This document shows positions 1 to 9,131 of a stretch of 64,000 nt of DNA, piece after piece (the stretch's first letter is position 1; each line of letters starts with the position of its first letter). The stretch is from positions 2,961,001 through 3,025,000 of the forward strand of contig NZ_CP030041.1 of NCBI RefSeq assembly GCF_003260975.1. The letters run 5' to 3'. Position numbers and translations under genes: made by a program. Below the pieces are notes generated by a model. That model worked only from the letters and a program-made list of their open reading frames with translations. It was not told where the DNA came from and did not search any database. The DNA comes from Echinicola strongylocentroti (GTDB lineage Bacteria > Bacteroidota > Bacteroidia > Cytophagales > Cyclobacteriaceae).

Positions 1-1
1 C

Positions 2-730
2 GACAAGTTGGACTTCGCTGACTGGGTACACCCGATCAGCAAAACCCGCATGCTGAAAGCCCAGCATCCGGATTATGAACTCTTCTCCCTTGGAGTACAT
101 GCCAAAAGGGGTGTATCCTGTGCCGATTGCCACATGCCCTATAAGACTGAAGGTGGTCAGAAATTTACTGACCACCACATCGGCTCTCCACTGAGCAATG
201 TGGAAAACTCCTGTTTCGTCTGCCATCGAGAGAAGAAGGAAGACCTCATTACCGATGTCTATGATCGCCAACGCACCATCAAAAAGGGCTCTCAAAACCT
301 CATGAGGCTCATCGCCAAAGCCCATATCGAAGCAGGCAAAGCTTGGGAACTAGGTGCGTCGGAAGAGCAGATGAAGCCTATCCAAGAAGGAATTCGTCAT
401 GCCCAGTGGCGATGGGACTATGCCGTGGCTTCTCACGGAGCGGCCTTCCATGCCCCATTGCCGACTAGCAGCATCGTCACCTCGGGAACTTCCATCATCG
501 AAGAATCCCGGCTCCAATTGGCCAGGCTCTTGGCCGACTTGGGACATAATAAACCCGTGGAAATGCCGGACTTTAACGACACCGAAGCCCTCCAAGCGTA
601 TATCGGCCTGGACATGGAGAAGGAGCGCGCAGATAAAGCGCAGTTTCTCCAAGAGGTCGTTCCTAAATGGCTGGAAGAAGGCAAAAAAAGAGAGGCCGGC
701 TACTCGATAGAGATGATCTCCAATGAATAA
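2..730 (+). CDS. nrfA: Cytochrome c nitrite reductase NrfA, C-terminal part (cut by window edge)
   Basis: Periplasmic multihaem enzyme that reduces nitrite to ammonium. The frame is already open at base 2, so the true start lies upstream; the TTG at base 8 is internal. About 242 residues are visible. Two haem c attachment sites are seen, CADCH (119-133) and CFVCH (212-226), and later two histidines in the run SHGAAFHAP (CAC 434-436, CAT 449-451) that fit distal haem ligands. The family's special CxxCK catalytic haem site must lie outside the window. ccsBA follows 72 bp downstream on the same strand, the usual nrfHA-ccsBA arrangement in Bacteroidota. Identity is well supported; substrate preference is inferred from the family. 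Confidence 0.9.
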   Translation, partial: DKLDFADWVHPISKTRMLKAQHPDYELFSLGVHAKRGVSCADCHMPYKTEGGQKFTDHHIGSPLSNVENSCFVCHREKKEDLITDVYDRQRTIKKGSQNLMRLIAKAHIEAGKAWELGASEEQMKPIQEGIRHAQWRWDYAVASHGAAFHAPLPTSSIVTSGTSIIEESRLQLARLLADLGHNKPVEMPDFNDTEALQAYIGLDMEKERADKAQFLQEVVPKWLEEGKKREAGYSIEMISNE

Positions 731-802
731 CCGTAAATCCCCAAAAAACCCGTTATTCATTTCCAAAACCCATTATACCATTGCTAAAGTAATTACTTCT
801 CT

Positions 803-3800
803 ATGCGATTTTTAAAGTTGCTGGTATCAAGCAAGTTCATGCTTCTTTTACTGCTTACTTTTGCCACCGCCATGGCAGTGGCCACATTTATGGAAAATGA
901 CTTTGGTACGGCGGTAGCCTGGGCCGTTATCTACGAATCGTGGTGGTTTGAAATGGTCATGGTCCTGCTCGCCGTCAACTTCATCGCCAATATCAAAAGG
1001 TATGGTTTGTTTAGCCGTCAAAAATGGCCTATCGGACTATTTCATGTGGCCTTTATTGTGGTGATCATTGGTGCGGGCATTACCCGGTATTTTAGCCATA
1101 CGGGCACCATTCATATCCGAGAAGGGCAAGCCCAAAATGTTTACTATACCCAAGAAAAATACTTACAGGTACAACAAAACGATCCGAACAATTCACTGCA
1201 TTTTCAAAAACCCTTCAAGCTCACCAGTCAAACATTCCGCCCACAAGAAGTAGCTTTGCCCAATAGCGATGGCCTGAAAATCCGGATCAGCGATTTTATT
1301 CCTCACGGCCGTCCAACATTTCAAAAAGGAGAGGAGGATTACCTGGACATTGCCCTCACCCTAGGCGAAGGCCGAGAAGATATCATCTTGCCCATCGGCA
1401 AAAGCCTCCCCATGAAGGAGCTTCACCTGGCCACCCAACCACAAGCAGCCCACCCCATCAAAATCTATAAAGGTGACAGCAGCTGGATGATCAGCACTGA
1501 TGTGCACCTCCAAGTCATGCAGATGAGCAACCAAAACCTAGGCGTCCTCCATGCTGGGGAAACCAAGCCCCTTAAGCTGCGGAGTCTCTACCAATGGGAA
1601 AATGGCGCTTTCCTCATCAAGGCTACACATGAAGACAGCCAACTGGCCTATAGGGAAGAAAAAGATCCGAAACTGGCCGAGCAGCTCCCCGATGTGGTGA
1701 CCTTAGAAGTACTGGACAAAACCGGAAATCTCCTCCAAAAGAACCACGTACAACTGGTAAAGCTTAACCCCACATGGAACCACTTCACTTATCAAGGTAA
1801 AAACTACCAATTTACCTACGGACCTAAAGCCCAGCAGTTGCCTTTTTCTTTGTACTTGAAGCACTTTGATATGCAACGCTATCCTGGTAGCCAGAGCCCC
1901 TCCAGCTATGCCAGTGAGCTAATTGTGGAAGATGGGCAGCAATCCTTTGATTTTAGGATATATATGAACAATGTACTCGATCACGGTGGCTACCGCTTCT
2001 ACCAAGCCTCTTACGACACGGATGAGCAGGGGACAGTACTCTCCATCAATCAGGATAAACTGGGCAGTACATTGACCTATATCGGCTATTTCCTGCTTGG
2101 CTTGGGGATGTTCTTCACCCTTTTTACACTCAACAGCCGCTTTCAGTACCTTAACAAGCACCTCCAAAAAATCAAAAACGTCGCAACCCTGCTGCTGGTC
2201 TTCGTGAGTGGTGCCAGTATCGCTCAGGAAATGTCCAAAACGGCGGAATGGGTGGTGCCTGAAACGCAGGCCAACCGCTATGGGCAATTGGTCGTTCAGG
2301 ATTTGGACGGCAGAATGAAACCATTGGGCACTCTGGCCAATGAAATCATCCGTAAACTGAACGGCAAGTCCTCCATCGCACTGGACGAAGGACAGCTGGA
2401 ACTAAGCCCAGAGCAATTTCTGCTGGCCATGCAGATGTACCCAGAAATGATGGGTAGCCTTCCGATCATCAATATCGATGAACAAAAAGGCCTTCATATC
2501 TATGAGGCCTTGAAATTGCCCCCTTCGGGCAAAGTGAGTTTTTTGGATTTTGTGGATGATGAAGGTCAGTATAAGTTGCAGACCATGGTAGAAAAAGCCA
2601 ATCTCCTCAAACCATCCGAGAGAAATGAAGGCGACAATGAACTCCTCAAAGTAGATGAGCGATTTAATATTTTCTTCGGACTGCTATCCGGTGATTTTCT
2701 CAAGCTCTTCCCCAACCGGCTGGATGAAAACCACACTTGGTTTACCCGGGACAATTCCACCCAAAACTTCCCGGAAGAGGATATACAATTTGTCCGTTAT
2801 ATTACCGGAATTTATCTAGAGGGACTACAGCAAGGGCTGGAAACTGATAATTGGCAAAAAGCCAATGAGTCCCTCGAATACATCGACTTGTACCAGCGCA
2901 AAGCAGGCGAAGCGGTCTATCCCTCTGACAGCCGGTTACAGGCCGAGCGTTTTTATAATAAACTCAGCCTTGGCAATCGGCTGTTTGGCGTATTCTGGTT
3001 GCTGGGGATTTTCATGATGGTAATAGCCATCTGGCAGACTTTTACCGAAAACAAGTGGACCAAAAGGCTCTGGAGAGCAGGAATGGTATTGAGTGGGTTG
3101 GGCATGCTTGCCTTCACCTTTCATCTAGGTCTCCGCTGGTACATTGCGCAGCATCCTCCTTGGAGTGATGGATTCGAAATGCTCGTATTTGTGGGCTGGG
3201 GAGTTTTGCTTTTCGGGCTGCTCTTTTCACGAAAGTCCAGGTTTACAGTACCACTAGGACTGCTATTTTCGGGTACATTGCTATTCGTGGCCTTTCTGGA
3301 ATGGCTCAATCCGGAGATCACCAACCTCATGCCTGTGCTGCATTCCTACTGGCTCAAGATCCATGTGGCGATCATCGTAAGCAGCTACGCACCCTTGGCA
3401 CTCGCCGCTGTCATGGCCTTGCTCAGCATGATTTTGCTGATTTTCTCCCCGAAAAGCCCCCTTGCCAACTGGTGGAGAAGCCTGCTGGAGCTGACCATTG
3501 TCAATGAAATGGCCATTACCATTGGGCTGTTTTTGCTCACCATCGGCACCTTCTTGGGCGGCGTCTGGGCCAATGAAAGCTGGGGACGCTACTGGGCTTG
3601 GGACCCAAAGGAAACTTGGGCGCTGATTTCCATTCTCGTGTATGCCAGTGTGCTTCATTTGAGGTTGATTCCAGGACTAAAAAACTTCATGGTCTACCAG
3701 CTGGCCAGTCTATGGGCATTTGCCTCCATTGTCATGACATCCTTCGGGGTCAACTATTACCTTTCTGGCTTGCACTCCTACGCCAAAGGCGACCCCGTGC

Positions 3801-3913
3801 CCATTCCATCGTGGGTGTATTGGTGCGTGGCCATATTGTTGGTCATTTCCATCGGGGCTATTTTACGGTACAAAAACTTCCCTGCCACCGTAAAGTCATA
3901 CCTCAAAGTCTAA
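803..3913 (+). CDS. ccsA: Fused ResB-ResC cytochrome c biogenesis protein CcsBA
   Basis: System II cytochrome c synthase that exports haem and attaches it to CxxCH motifs of secreted cytochromes. It is 1036 residues long. The N-terminal half is ResB/CcsB-like, with membrane segments near residues 10-30, 45-65 and 75-95 and a long periplasmic loop, then a segment near 430-450. The C-terminal part (about 730-1036) is CcsA-like, with the haem-handling WWD region WGRYWAWDPKETW near residue 925 and conserved histidines (HPPWSDGFE near 783). It lies directly behind nrfA, so it probably matures the pentahaem NrfA and its NrfH partner. ResB and ResC are separate proteins in many bacteria; the fusion is common in Bacteroidota and Epsilonproteobacteria. 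Confidence 0.92.
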   Translation: MRFLKLLVSSKFMLLLLLTFATAMAVATFMENDFGTAVAWAVIYESWWFEMVMVLLAVNFIANIKRYGLFSRQKWPIGLFHVAFIVVIIGAGITRYFSHTGTIHIREGQAQNVYYTQEKYLQVQQNDPNNSLHFQKPFKLTSQTFRPQEVALPNSDGLKIRISDFIPHGRPTFQKGEEDYLDIALTLGEGREDIILPIGKSLPMKELHLATQPQAAHPIKIYKGDSSWMISTDVHLQVMQMSNQNLGVLHAGETKPLKLRSLYQWENGAFLIKATHEDSQLAYREEKDPKLAEQLPDVVTLEVLDKTGNLLQKNHVQLVKLNPTWNHFTYQGKNYQFTYGPKAQQLPFSLYLKHFDMQRYPGSQSPSSYASELIVEDGQQSFDFRIYMNNVLDHGGYRFYQASYDTDEQGTVLSINQDKLGSTLTYIGYFLLGLGMFFTLFTLNSRFQYLNKHLQKIKNVATLLLVFVSGASIAQEMSKTAEWVVPETQANRYGQLVVQDLDGRMKPLGTLANEIIRKLNGKSSIALDEGQLELSPEQFLLAMQMYPEMMGSLPIINIDEQKGLHIYEALKLPPSGKVSFLDFVDDEGQYKLQTMVEKANLLKPSERNEGDNELLKVDERFNIFFGLLSGDFLKLFPNRLDENHTWFTRDNSTQNFPEEDIQFVRYITGIYLEGLQQGLETDNWQKANESLEYIDLYQRKAGEAVYPSDSRLQAERFYNKLSLGNRLFGVFWLLGIFMMVIAIWQTFTENKWTKRLWRAGMVLSGLGMLAFTFHLGLRWYIAQHPPWSDGFEMLVFVGWGVLLFGLLFSRKSRFTVPLGLLFSGTLLFVAFLEWLNPEITNLMPVLHSYWLKIHVAIIVSSYAPLALAAVMALLSMILLIFSPKSPLANWWRSLLELTIVNEMAITIGLFLLTIGTFLGGVWANESWGRYWAWDPKETWALISILVYASVLHLRLIPGLKNFMVYQLASLWAFASIVMTSFGVNYYLSGLHSYAKGDPVPIPSWVYWCVAILLVISIGAILRYKNFPATVKSYLKV

Positions 3914-4042
3914 CGTCTCATCGCCGCTCTTGATCCAGCTGAGCTTTTCTCTGCGCAGCCTGCTTGAGGATGGTCTTTATTCATTGGGCGACTATTTTTT
4001 GTGCTAAATTCCGCGGTGATTTTCACCTCTTCACCCTCTCTT

Positions 4043-4639
4043 CTAATCATTTAAACCCAAGCCATCAAAGATCCTTGGAATGGCTTTCTCAATCCGGGAC
4101 ACTTTGGTCTTGGACTGTTTGGCTTGGGAAAAATGGAGCAAGTACCCCCGCTGCCTCCCCGGGGTCAGCTTTTCAAAAGCCGCTTTCAGCTCAGGGCGGT
4201 CCTCCAAATATTCCTTAAATTCATCAGGCAGGCTAAACTCTTTTGTCTTCTTGAGCTTTACTTCCAGCCCAGCCTTCTCGACCTCAATGGCTTCGTAGAT
4301 ATATGCTTTCAGTGCCGACCGATGGTTCACGATTTCCTGAACATTGGTAAACCGGATCTGCCGGGCCGCCTGCACATTATCTGTCTGCTGGATCAGCAGA
4401 CCATCCGTATCCTTAAGCAAGGCTCCCTTATGAAAAAGCAGCGCACAGTACTCCTTAAATCCATGGATCAATACCACGTTGGCTTGCTTTCCTGTCTTGC
4501 CAGATGGACTAGTGTAACACGGCACACCCCACTTCAGCTCTTCCGTGAGTCCACATTCAAGCGCTATCTTCCTCAATTGGCCGTACGCTTCCTTCCATTT
4601 GGTGTCTTTATCAAAGAAAAAATCAACTTTTGGGTTCAT
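4043..4639 (-). CDS. YdeI-type protein with DUF1801 domain
   Basis: 198 residues. The N-terminal two thirds form a DUF1801 domain (EELKWGVPCYT, the hydrophobic region around VVLIHGFKEYCALLF). The C-terminus carries the YdeI/OmpD-associated signature, with the FEKLTPGRQRGYLLHFSQAK stretch and KAIPRIFDGLG near the end. The molecular function is not known for the family. It is the last gene of a minus-strand group: the neighbouring DUF1801 gene ends 11 bp upstream, followed by a DoxX-like protein, an AHSA1 protein and an ArsR regulator. That grouping suggests a stress or small-molecule response, which is inference only. Confidence 0.8.
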   Translation of the reverse strand: MNPKVDFFFDKDTKWKEAYGQLRKIALECGLTEELKWGVPCYTSPSGKTGKQANVVLIHGFKEYCALLFHKGALLKDTDGLLIQQTDNVQAARQIRFTNVQEIVNHRSALKAYIYEAIEVEKAGLEVKLKKTKEFSLPDEFKEYLEDRPELKAAFEKLTPGRQRGYLLHFSQAKQSKTKVSRIEKAIPRIFDGLGLND

Positions 4640-4650
4640 CGGTTCTTGAT

Positions 4651-5007
4651 TTATAGTTCATTAATTTCAGCTTGAGCAAGTACTAGGCGTTTTATTATTG
4701 CTGAAGGCACCTCTTGGTCAAACTTAATCTGTATCGTTTTTTTACCGGTTTTATAACCTAATTCTTTAAGGACCTTTCGATCCTCTTCCTGTAGCGAATC
4801 CACCCCGAAGCTTACATGCTGCTTGGCCACAGAAAACCCGACCAATATCCCATGGTATTTGTATATGGGCACATTCCAACTGATACCTTCTTCTGCTTCG
4901 GGCATGGCAGATTTTATGATTCTTCTCAGTTCATCCATGACCGATCGAGCCTCCTCGGTGGCATTGGCTATATATGAATTTACATCTTTGGGCTTGTCCA
5001 TATGCAT
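4651..5007 (-). CDS. DUF1801 domain protein (iron-chaperone-like fold)
   Basis: 118-residue small soluble protein. The DUF1801 pattern is clear: an N-terminal helix (VNSYIANATEEARSVMDELR), the conserved ISWNVPIYKY region, and a lysine-rich C-terminus TGKKTIQIKFDQEVP. Related proteins are annotated as frataxin-like iron chaperones, but nothing in the sequence proves iron binding. It lies 5 bp from the DoxX-like gene upstream and 11 bp from the YdeI gene downstream, so the three are very likely co-transcribed. Confidence 0.8.
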   Translation of the reverse strand: MHMDKPKDVNSYIANATEEARSVMDELRRIIKSAMPEAEEGISWNVPIYKYHGILVGFSVAKQHVSFGVDSLQEEDRKVLKELGYKTGKKTIQIKFDQEVPSAIIKRLVLAQAEINEL

Positions 5008-5012
5008 CGTGA

Positions 5013-5411
5013 TTATTTGGTGATAGCTTTGCGAGCTACTGCAATAGTTTTCCTCTCTTCAGGTCTAAAATACCAAGAAATAACCGTTAATGCTACCAAA
5101 AGTAGAGGTCCAAAAAGTGTAATAGGTTCATCACCAACGGCCAGGTGCGAACACACTGCTCCTGACATCGCAAAGAAAAAACCTGCATATGCCCATTCTT
5201 TCACTAATGGAAATTTAGGGATCAAAATGGCCACCGTACCCAGCATTTTCCATATGCCCAATATCGTAAGTAAGTACACAGGATAGCCCAAGTGTTCCAT
5301 CATCTGCACTTCCTCCTCCATCTGTATCAACTGGACAATGCCCGTCGACACCATCCCCAATGCCAGCCAAACGGTGGCAATCCAATAGATAATCCTGTTC
5401 CGTTTCTTCAT
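5013..5411 (-). CDS. DoxX-like four-helix membrane protein
   Basis: 132 residues from the ATG at 5411 (MKKRNRIIYW). An upstream in-frame ATG at 5447 would add 12 residues that do not look like a signal sequence, so I prefer 5411. Four hydrophobic helices are visible: IATVWLALGMV, VYLLTILGIWKML, AYAGFFFAMSGAV and LFGPLLLVALTVI. The pattern, with GIWKMLGTVAILIP between helices 2 and 3, matches the DoxX-like family (DUF6176/DoxX_2). Its role is unknown; it is an inner-membrane protein in the ArsR-AHSA1-DUF1801 group. A 183-bp gap separates it from the AHSA1 gene. Confidence 0.8.
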   Translation of the reverse strand: MKKRNRIIYWIATVWLALGMVSTGIVQLIQMEEEVQMMEHLGYPVYLLTILGIWKMLGTVAILIPKFPLVKEWAYAGFFFAMSGAVCSHLAVGDEPITLFGPLLLVALTVISWYFRPEERKTIAVARKAITK

Positions 5412-5569
5412 GATTTTTAGTTTAATCAGTACGTTCTCTAAGTTCACCCATTTTTTGCACGCTTCCTGATAGACCGTCTATACAGCGTGGTCCGAAGAAA
5501 AATGGTTGGGTATTTTTTACAGTTAATCCCCGGTTTTTTCTTTGTCCCAACATTACTCCACCTAAGGAT

Positions 5570-5603
5570 TTCATATCTCACGTCTCACTACTAGTCATTT
5601 ACT
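5570..5603. repeat. Family F: short TCTCACGTCTCACTAC repeat tract
   Basis: The stretch with ATCTCACGTCTCACTACTAG lies between the DoxX-like and AHSA1 genes. Related degenerate runs (TCTCACGTCTCATATCTCAC and so on) occur at 61360-61425. The unit is a simple degenerate GTCTCA / ATCTCA iteration. Confidence 0.6.
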
Positions 5604-6059
5604 ACTCTTCTGAACTTCCTCCAATCGGTCGTGTGCCATATTGATGCCTTGGACGAAGGGGAGCTGGAGGATTTTGTCCCTGATGGCTACCGAGCGGTAG
5701 ATGACATGCATGCTGAGTTTGCTAGTGCCCTCATGGAGTGACTCAAACTCCAAAAACTCCAACTGGGCGCCAAAATCTGCATTCTCCATTTCGAAGGTTC
5801 GCGTGATCTTCTCATTGATGACAAAATCATGGATCGTACCATGAAAGCCGTGCTTATTGCCCATTGGATCTGTGGTCTCAAAGTGGTAGCTGCCATGCGT
5901 CCTGTTTTCGAGCTTTAGCACCTTGGTGCCCATCCATTGTTCCACGATTTCAGGTTCCATATATGCCTTGAAAAGCAAGTCCAACGGAAGGTCAAATTCC
6001 CGCGTAATAAGAATTTCCTGCTTGCCATCTTCTGCATGTACGTTTGTCTTGAGTGCCAT
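5595..6059 (-). CDS. SRPBCC / AHSA1 (Aha1-like) domain protein
   Basis: 154-residue soluble protein with the START/Bet v1-like fold of the AHSA1 family. Typical signatures are ITREFDLPLDLLFKAYMEP with VEQWMG (entry strand and helix), the GSYHF turn and the C-terminal helix with MAHDRLEEV. It follows an ArsR regulator by 54 bp, a very common bacterial pair in which the regulator and the SRPBCC protein are co-expressed. These proteins bind hydrophobic small molecules, but the ligand cannot be read from sequence. Confidence 0.85.
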   Translation of the reverse strand: MALKTNVHAEDGKQEILITREFDLPLDLLFKAYMEPEIVEQWMGTKVLKLENRTHGSYHFETTDPMGNKHGFHGTIHDFVINEKITRTFEMENADFGAQLEFLEFESLHEGTSKLSMHVIYRSVAIRDKILQLPFVQGINMAHDRLEEVQKSSK

Positions 6060-6113
6060 GGTAAGTTTAGTGGTTAAGTTTTATGGTTAGTTATTATCGT
6101 ACAACTGAGAATA

Positions 6114-6446
6114 TCAGTCACTATCTTTTTTAGGTTGATAGTTTTTCATTACGGCCTCCAGTTTATTGAACTTCTCATCCCAAAACTGCCGAAAGGGCGC
6201 AATAAAATCAGCGATGGTTTTCAGCTTTTCTGGGTTCAGCTGGTAATAGATTTCCCTACCGGACTGCTCCTGCTCCAGCAATTCACACTCGGTAAGGATC
6301 TGGATATGCTTAGAAATGGTCTGTCTGGAGGAATCAAAGTTCCCCGCGATAGCACTAGGTGTCATGGCCTGAATCGCCACCAACATAATGATTGCCCTCC
6401 GCGTGGGATCGGCAATGGCCTGAAATACATCTCTTCGTAGTTCCAT
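6114..6446 (-). CDS. ArsR-family winged-helix repressor
   Basis: 110-residue winged-helix regulator and first gene of the minus-strand cluster that runs to 4043. The fold is clear: [16 protein letters not shown] (helix 1-2), [20 protein letters not shown] (helix-turn-helix) and the wing [19 protein letters not shown]. It lacks the ELCVCDL metal-binding motif of ArsR/SmtB sensors, so metal sensing is unlikely. It belongs to the subtype usually paired with AHSA1/SRPBCC proteins and probably represses its own operon. The upstream 770 bp is repeat-rich. Confidence 0.88.
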   Translation of the reverse strand: MELRRDVFQAIADPTRRAIIMLVAIQAMTPSAIAGNFDSSRQTISKHIQILTECELLEQEQSGREIYYQLNPEKLKTIADFIAPFRQFWDEKFNKLEAVMKNYQPKKDSD

Positions 6447-6640
6447 AAATGCAGCTATTTGACTGCTAATATAAACGCAATCATTTAACTGCGCAAATTT
6501 TTATATCAATTAATAGTTTCGGCTTGAAGCATTTAGGTATTAAGAAGTTAGGGTATGTGGACGAACTAGTTCGGTTTACCTAGCGGCCAAGGCAATCGCA
6601 TTTAGTGTTTTGAAAGGAAACATTTTTTGTACAGGGTAGG

Positions 6641-6738
6641 TATCATCCGTGCCGCTGGCACTCCTTCTGGAGGGTGAGGAAACCTTAACCTCCTGCGGAT
6701 GAATCCGCAGGTTACAAAATTCATCGTGCCGCTGGCAC
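6641..6738. repeat. Family C palindrome-bounded element, copy 1
   Basis: A ~98-bp element bounded by two copies of the palindrome GTGCCGCTGGCAC (6649-6661 and 6726-6738), with an internal palindrome CCTGCGGATGAATCCGCAGG between them. The same arrangement occurs in reverse at 25729-25826. A single palindrome also stands at 16884-16896. It lies in the 770-bp gene-free interval 6447-7217. No ORF of note is present. Confidence 0.85.
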
Positions 6739-6974
6739 TATACCCCGATTGGTGCATTAGGAATCGAAGTAGCCTATCCCGGCGAATGTAGAGAAGAGCT
6801 TAATGTGTAAGATTTGGAGGTCAAACAACCTTCGCGCCTGCCTGTCCAAATATAGGAGGTGGATTATATAGGTAAAAAGAATATGGCTTTTGTAGTCAGC
6901 AACTACGCATGTTGTCTAATCCGCCTTTGACGGAGGATCATATAGAAAGTACAGGTGACCATCTGCACCCTAAA
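6726..6974. repeat. Family B dispersed repeat, copy 1
   Basis: About 250 bp that recur, diverged, at 16884-17135. Both copies begin at a GTGCCGCTGGCAC palindrome, pass through a GTGCATTAG box, share CCTTCGCGCCTG, and end in the palindrome-containing run TCCGCCTTTGACGGAGGATC, then ATATAGAA and GGTGACC. A short fragment of the left end is recognisable near 21020-21060. Non-coding. Confidence 0.8.
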
Positions 6975-7021
6975 AGGACATTTTTCTAAATGCCTTTGTC
7001 CTGACGCAGCGACAGCAGAGG

Positions 7022-7085
7022 GAACCGTTGTTCCGACAGCTATGCTGCGGAACCACTAGCATTGAGTTTTTAACTCAAATCCACC
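7022..7085. repeat. Family D solitary remnant
   Basis: A single core of the repeat unit that forms the arrays at 30.5-31.5 kb and 52.2-53.7 kb: GTTGTTCCGACAGC, then TGCTGCGGAACCA and the palindrome TTGAGTTTTTAACTCAA. It has the same orientation as the 52-kb array. The rest of the 6447-7217 interval outside families B, C and D shows no gene. Confidence 0.8.
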
Positions 7086-7217
7086 TATTCAGTGATTTCA
7101 AGGGAAGCTTGCTACAGAGTATCCACCAAACCTTTAACATAGGCTTAAGAAAGCTTGGTAACAGCCCTGACACAAAAAGGTTAAATCTATGTAAATCCGT
7201 GTAATTCGTGGACTGCG

Positions 7218-8714
7218 CTACCACCACACCCGCTGCTTCAGTCCCTTCACCATTGGTTTTTGTAAATTGATCAGGTAGCCGTTGACTATGGCATGGGTCC
7301 GCTGACCGTTACTTTCCAGGAAAAAATTGGCAGCGCTACCTGTCGTGGTACCGCTGGGAATGCTGTCCTGCTCAGCAAAAACCAGGATGGGCAACTCATG
7401 CAGTGCCTCTTCAGGTGCATACTTTACCCTAACCGCCAAGTTTCCAGCTCTCAGCAGCTCAAGGGCCTTTTCAGGAGTAATACTGCTAAGTGAATCCAAC
7501 GTCTCCTCGGCCACTTTGCCTTCTTTCAGCACCATTCCGCTGGCATCAAACTCCTTATATCCGTAGTACACCGACAGGTCGCCCACATCATCCAAGCTCC
7601 CCCGCACATGATAATCTCCCTTGCCCGTCTCCACATTACGCCGCTTGATTCCTAAATCCAACTGATATTGGCCATTGGCATCAGCGATGGTTACATTTTT
7701 CAGGAGCAAGTCCATCAGCATATTGTCATTATCTGGAATGCGAAAGTAGTCCTCCACAGCATAGCGGGTATACTCCTCCATGGCAATTTCATAGAGGGCA
7801 TTCAGGATAATCATAAAGTTCAGCTGGCGAATGTATTGCTTATCAGGGTCGTCAGGATAGCCCCCAGACTCGATCAGGATGGTGCTCGTGCCCCACTTTT
7901 GGAAATTATCACCAAACGCTCTCGGCTCAAAGGCATCGTTATACTTGCCCACCTGGCCGGGGGTGACTTTTTGGAGGATTCTGTTCATGCCCACGATCAC
8001 CTGCATGGCCTTGGCACGGACGTCGTTCACTTCCGTCTTGTAATTATAAGCAGGTGCCAATACCGAAATCGTAGCAGGTTTAGGGGTTTGCTCCACATTA
8101 TAATAAATCTGCTGATCGTGAAGGTTAAAGCCAAAATCGGCCTCAAACTCCTCCCGAGCACCTTTGAGGAGCTTGGCCTCTGGAGATACTTCCTTGATGG
8201 CATCCCGGTTCAGGTCAATGCCATAGGCATTGCGGCGGGTAAATCTCTCCGCTCCATCTGGGTTGACCATAGGGATAAAATGCAGTGTCAATTGATCACG
8301 AATGGCTTTTCGGATTGGGTCAAAATCATCACCACTGCCTTCAAGGAAGTTAAACAAGTCAAAAAGCGCCATCGTGGCCGTGCTTTCATCCCCGTGCATC
8401 TGAGACCACAGCAGCACCTTGGTCTCTCCGCTTCCATAAGCGAGCTGTCTGATAGCCCGCCCCTCCACGGACTGTCCAAGATCCGTCACGTCAAACGTCC
8501 CGGCATGCTTCTCGATCAGCGGCTGCAAGTCCGCATGCTTAAACCTCCGATGGGTGATAGCAGCCTCTTTATAATGCTCAAATGCCTTTTCCAGTACTTC
8601 GGGCTGGAGACTTTTTTTGCGCTCTTGGGGCTGCTTGCATGCAAACAAGCACAAGGAAAGCCCTATGCTTACCAGTGTTATAATGCTCCCACGTTTCCTG
8701 TATAATTGATCCAT
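7218..8714 (-). CDS. M14-family zinc carboxypeptidase, predicted lipoprotein
   Basis: 498 residues. The N-terminus is a lipoprotein signal with LFAC lipobox (Cys26), so the enzyme is probably anchored in the cell envelope. The M14 zinc site is visible: HGDE (HxxE) near residue 110, the third ligand in FNLHDQQ near 200, and a catalytic glutamate in ILIESGG near 280. The sequence NPDGAERFTRRNAYGIDLNRD is the usual substrate-binding arginine region. The C-terminal ~170 residues are a non-catalytic extension of unknown role. The likely job is trimming peptides in the periplasm or outside. A dipeptide epimerase is encoded divergently next door, which fits peptide or murein-peptide use, but the link is inferred. 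Confidence 0.88.
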   Translation of the reverse strand: MDQLYRKRGSIITLVSIGLSLCLFACKQPQERKKSLQPEVLEKAFEHYKEAAITHRRFKHADLQPLIEKHAGTFDVTDLGQSVEGRAIRQLAYGSGETKVLLWSQMHGDESTATMALFDLFNFLEGSGDDFDPIRKAIRDQLTLHFIPMVNPDGAERFTRRNAYGIDLNRDAIKEVSPEAKLLKGAREEFEADFGFNLHDQQIYYNVEQTPKPATISVLAPAYNYKTEVNDVRAKAMQVIVGMNRILQKVTPGQVGKYNDAFEPRAFGDNFQKWGTSTILIESGGYPDDPDKQYIRQLNFMIILNALYEIAMEEYTRYAVEDYFRIPDNDNMLMDLLLKNVTIADANGQYQLDLGIKRRNVETGKGDYHVRGSLDDVGDLSVYYGYKEFDASGMVLKEGKVAEETLDSLSSITPEKALELLRAGNLAVRVKYAPEEALHELPILVFAEQDSIPSGTTTGSAANFFLESNGQRTHAIVNGYLINLQKPMVKGLKQRVWW

Positions 8715-8963
8715 ATCTTTGGTCTATTTAAATTTTCCTTTTCCAAAATTGCCCTTCAATTCTCTCCCTTGGCTCACTGATTTCAGGGATTTTTCTTTCA
8801 CAAGGTGCCAAAACTATTGTCAGAATTCACTATTCACTTTTTAATGTCAATCAAAATAATAAACTTCAAGCATATTTTGATTCGAATACAAAAATAACAA
8901 CCATGACCACCACGTGTTTTGAGTTCTTGTGCAGAAGTATCCCCTTCTAATTATATTGAACCT

Positions 8964-9012
8964 AGAATATGCGCTAGCCTATTTACGCCACGGTACACAG
9001 GTATTGCGACCT
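8964..9012 (-). repeat. Family A element, truncated remnant
   Basis: The run AATATGCGCTAGCCTATTTA, continuing ACGCCACGGTACACAGG and TATTGCGACCT, is the reverse complement of the right end of the 194-bp family A element (see 19973-20166), with several substitutions. The rest of the element is missing. Otherwise the 8715-9131 interval is A+T-rich spacer between divergent genes, where promoters for both would be expected, but I cannot point to a box. Confidence 0.75.
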
Positions 9013-9131
9013 AATCCGCAGCGGTGGACAAAACCAACCGCTTCGCTTTAGCCTTCGGAATGGATTCTATCGTAAGCAGGACAAACTCAAGCCACGTTAA
9101 TAGTAGCAACTATAAAAAAACCCACAGCCCA

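Noticed and set aside
8-730. TTG at base 8 as the true start of nrfA
   Set aside because: The frame is open to the window edge and the family's first haem sites must lie upstream; the gene is cut, not short.
7668-8705. 345-codon open frame on the plus strand
   Set aside because: Antisense to the M14 lipoprotein peptidase, which has intact catalytic motifs.
9024-9131. N-terminal extension of the dipeptide epimerase
   Set aside because: The 36 extra residues derive partly from DNA adjoining a family A remnant and do not fit the enolase-superfamily N-terminus.
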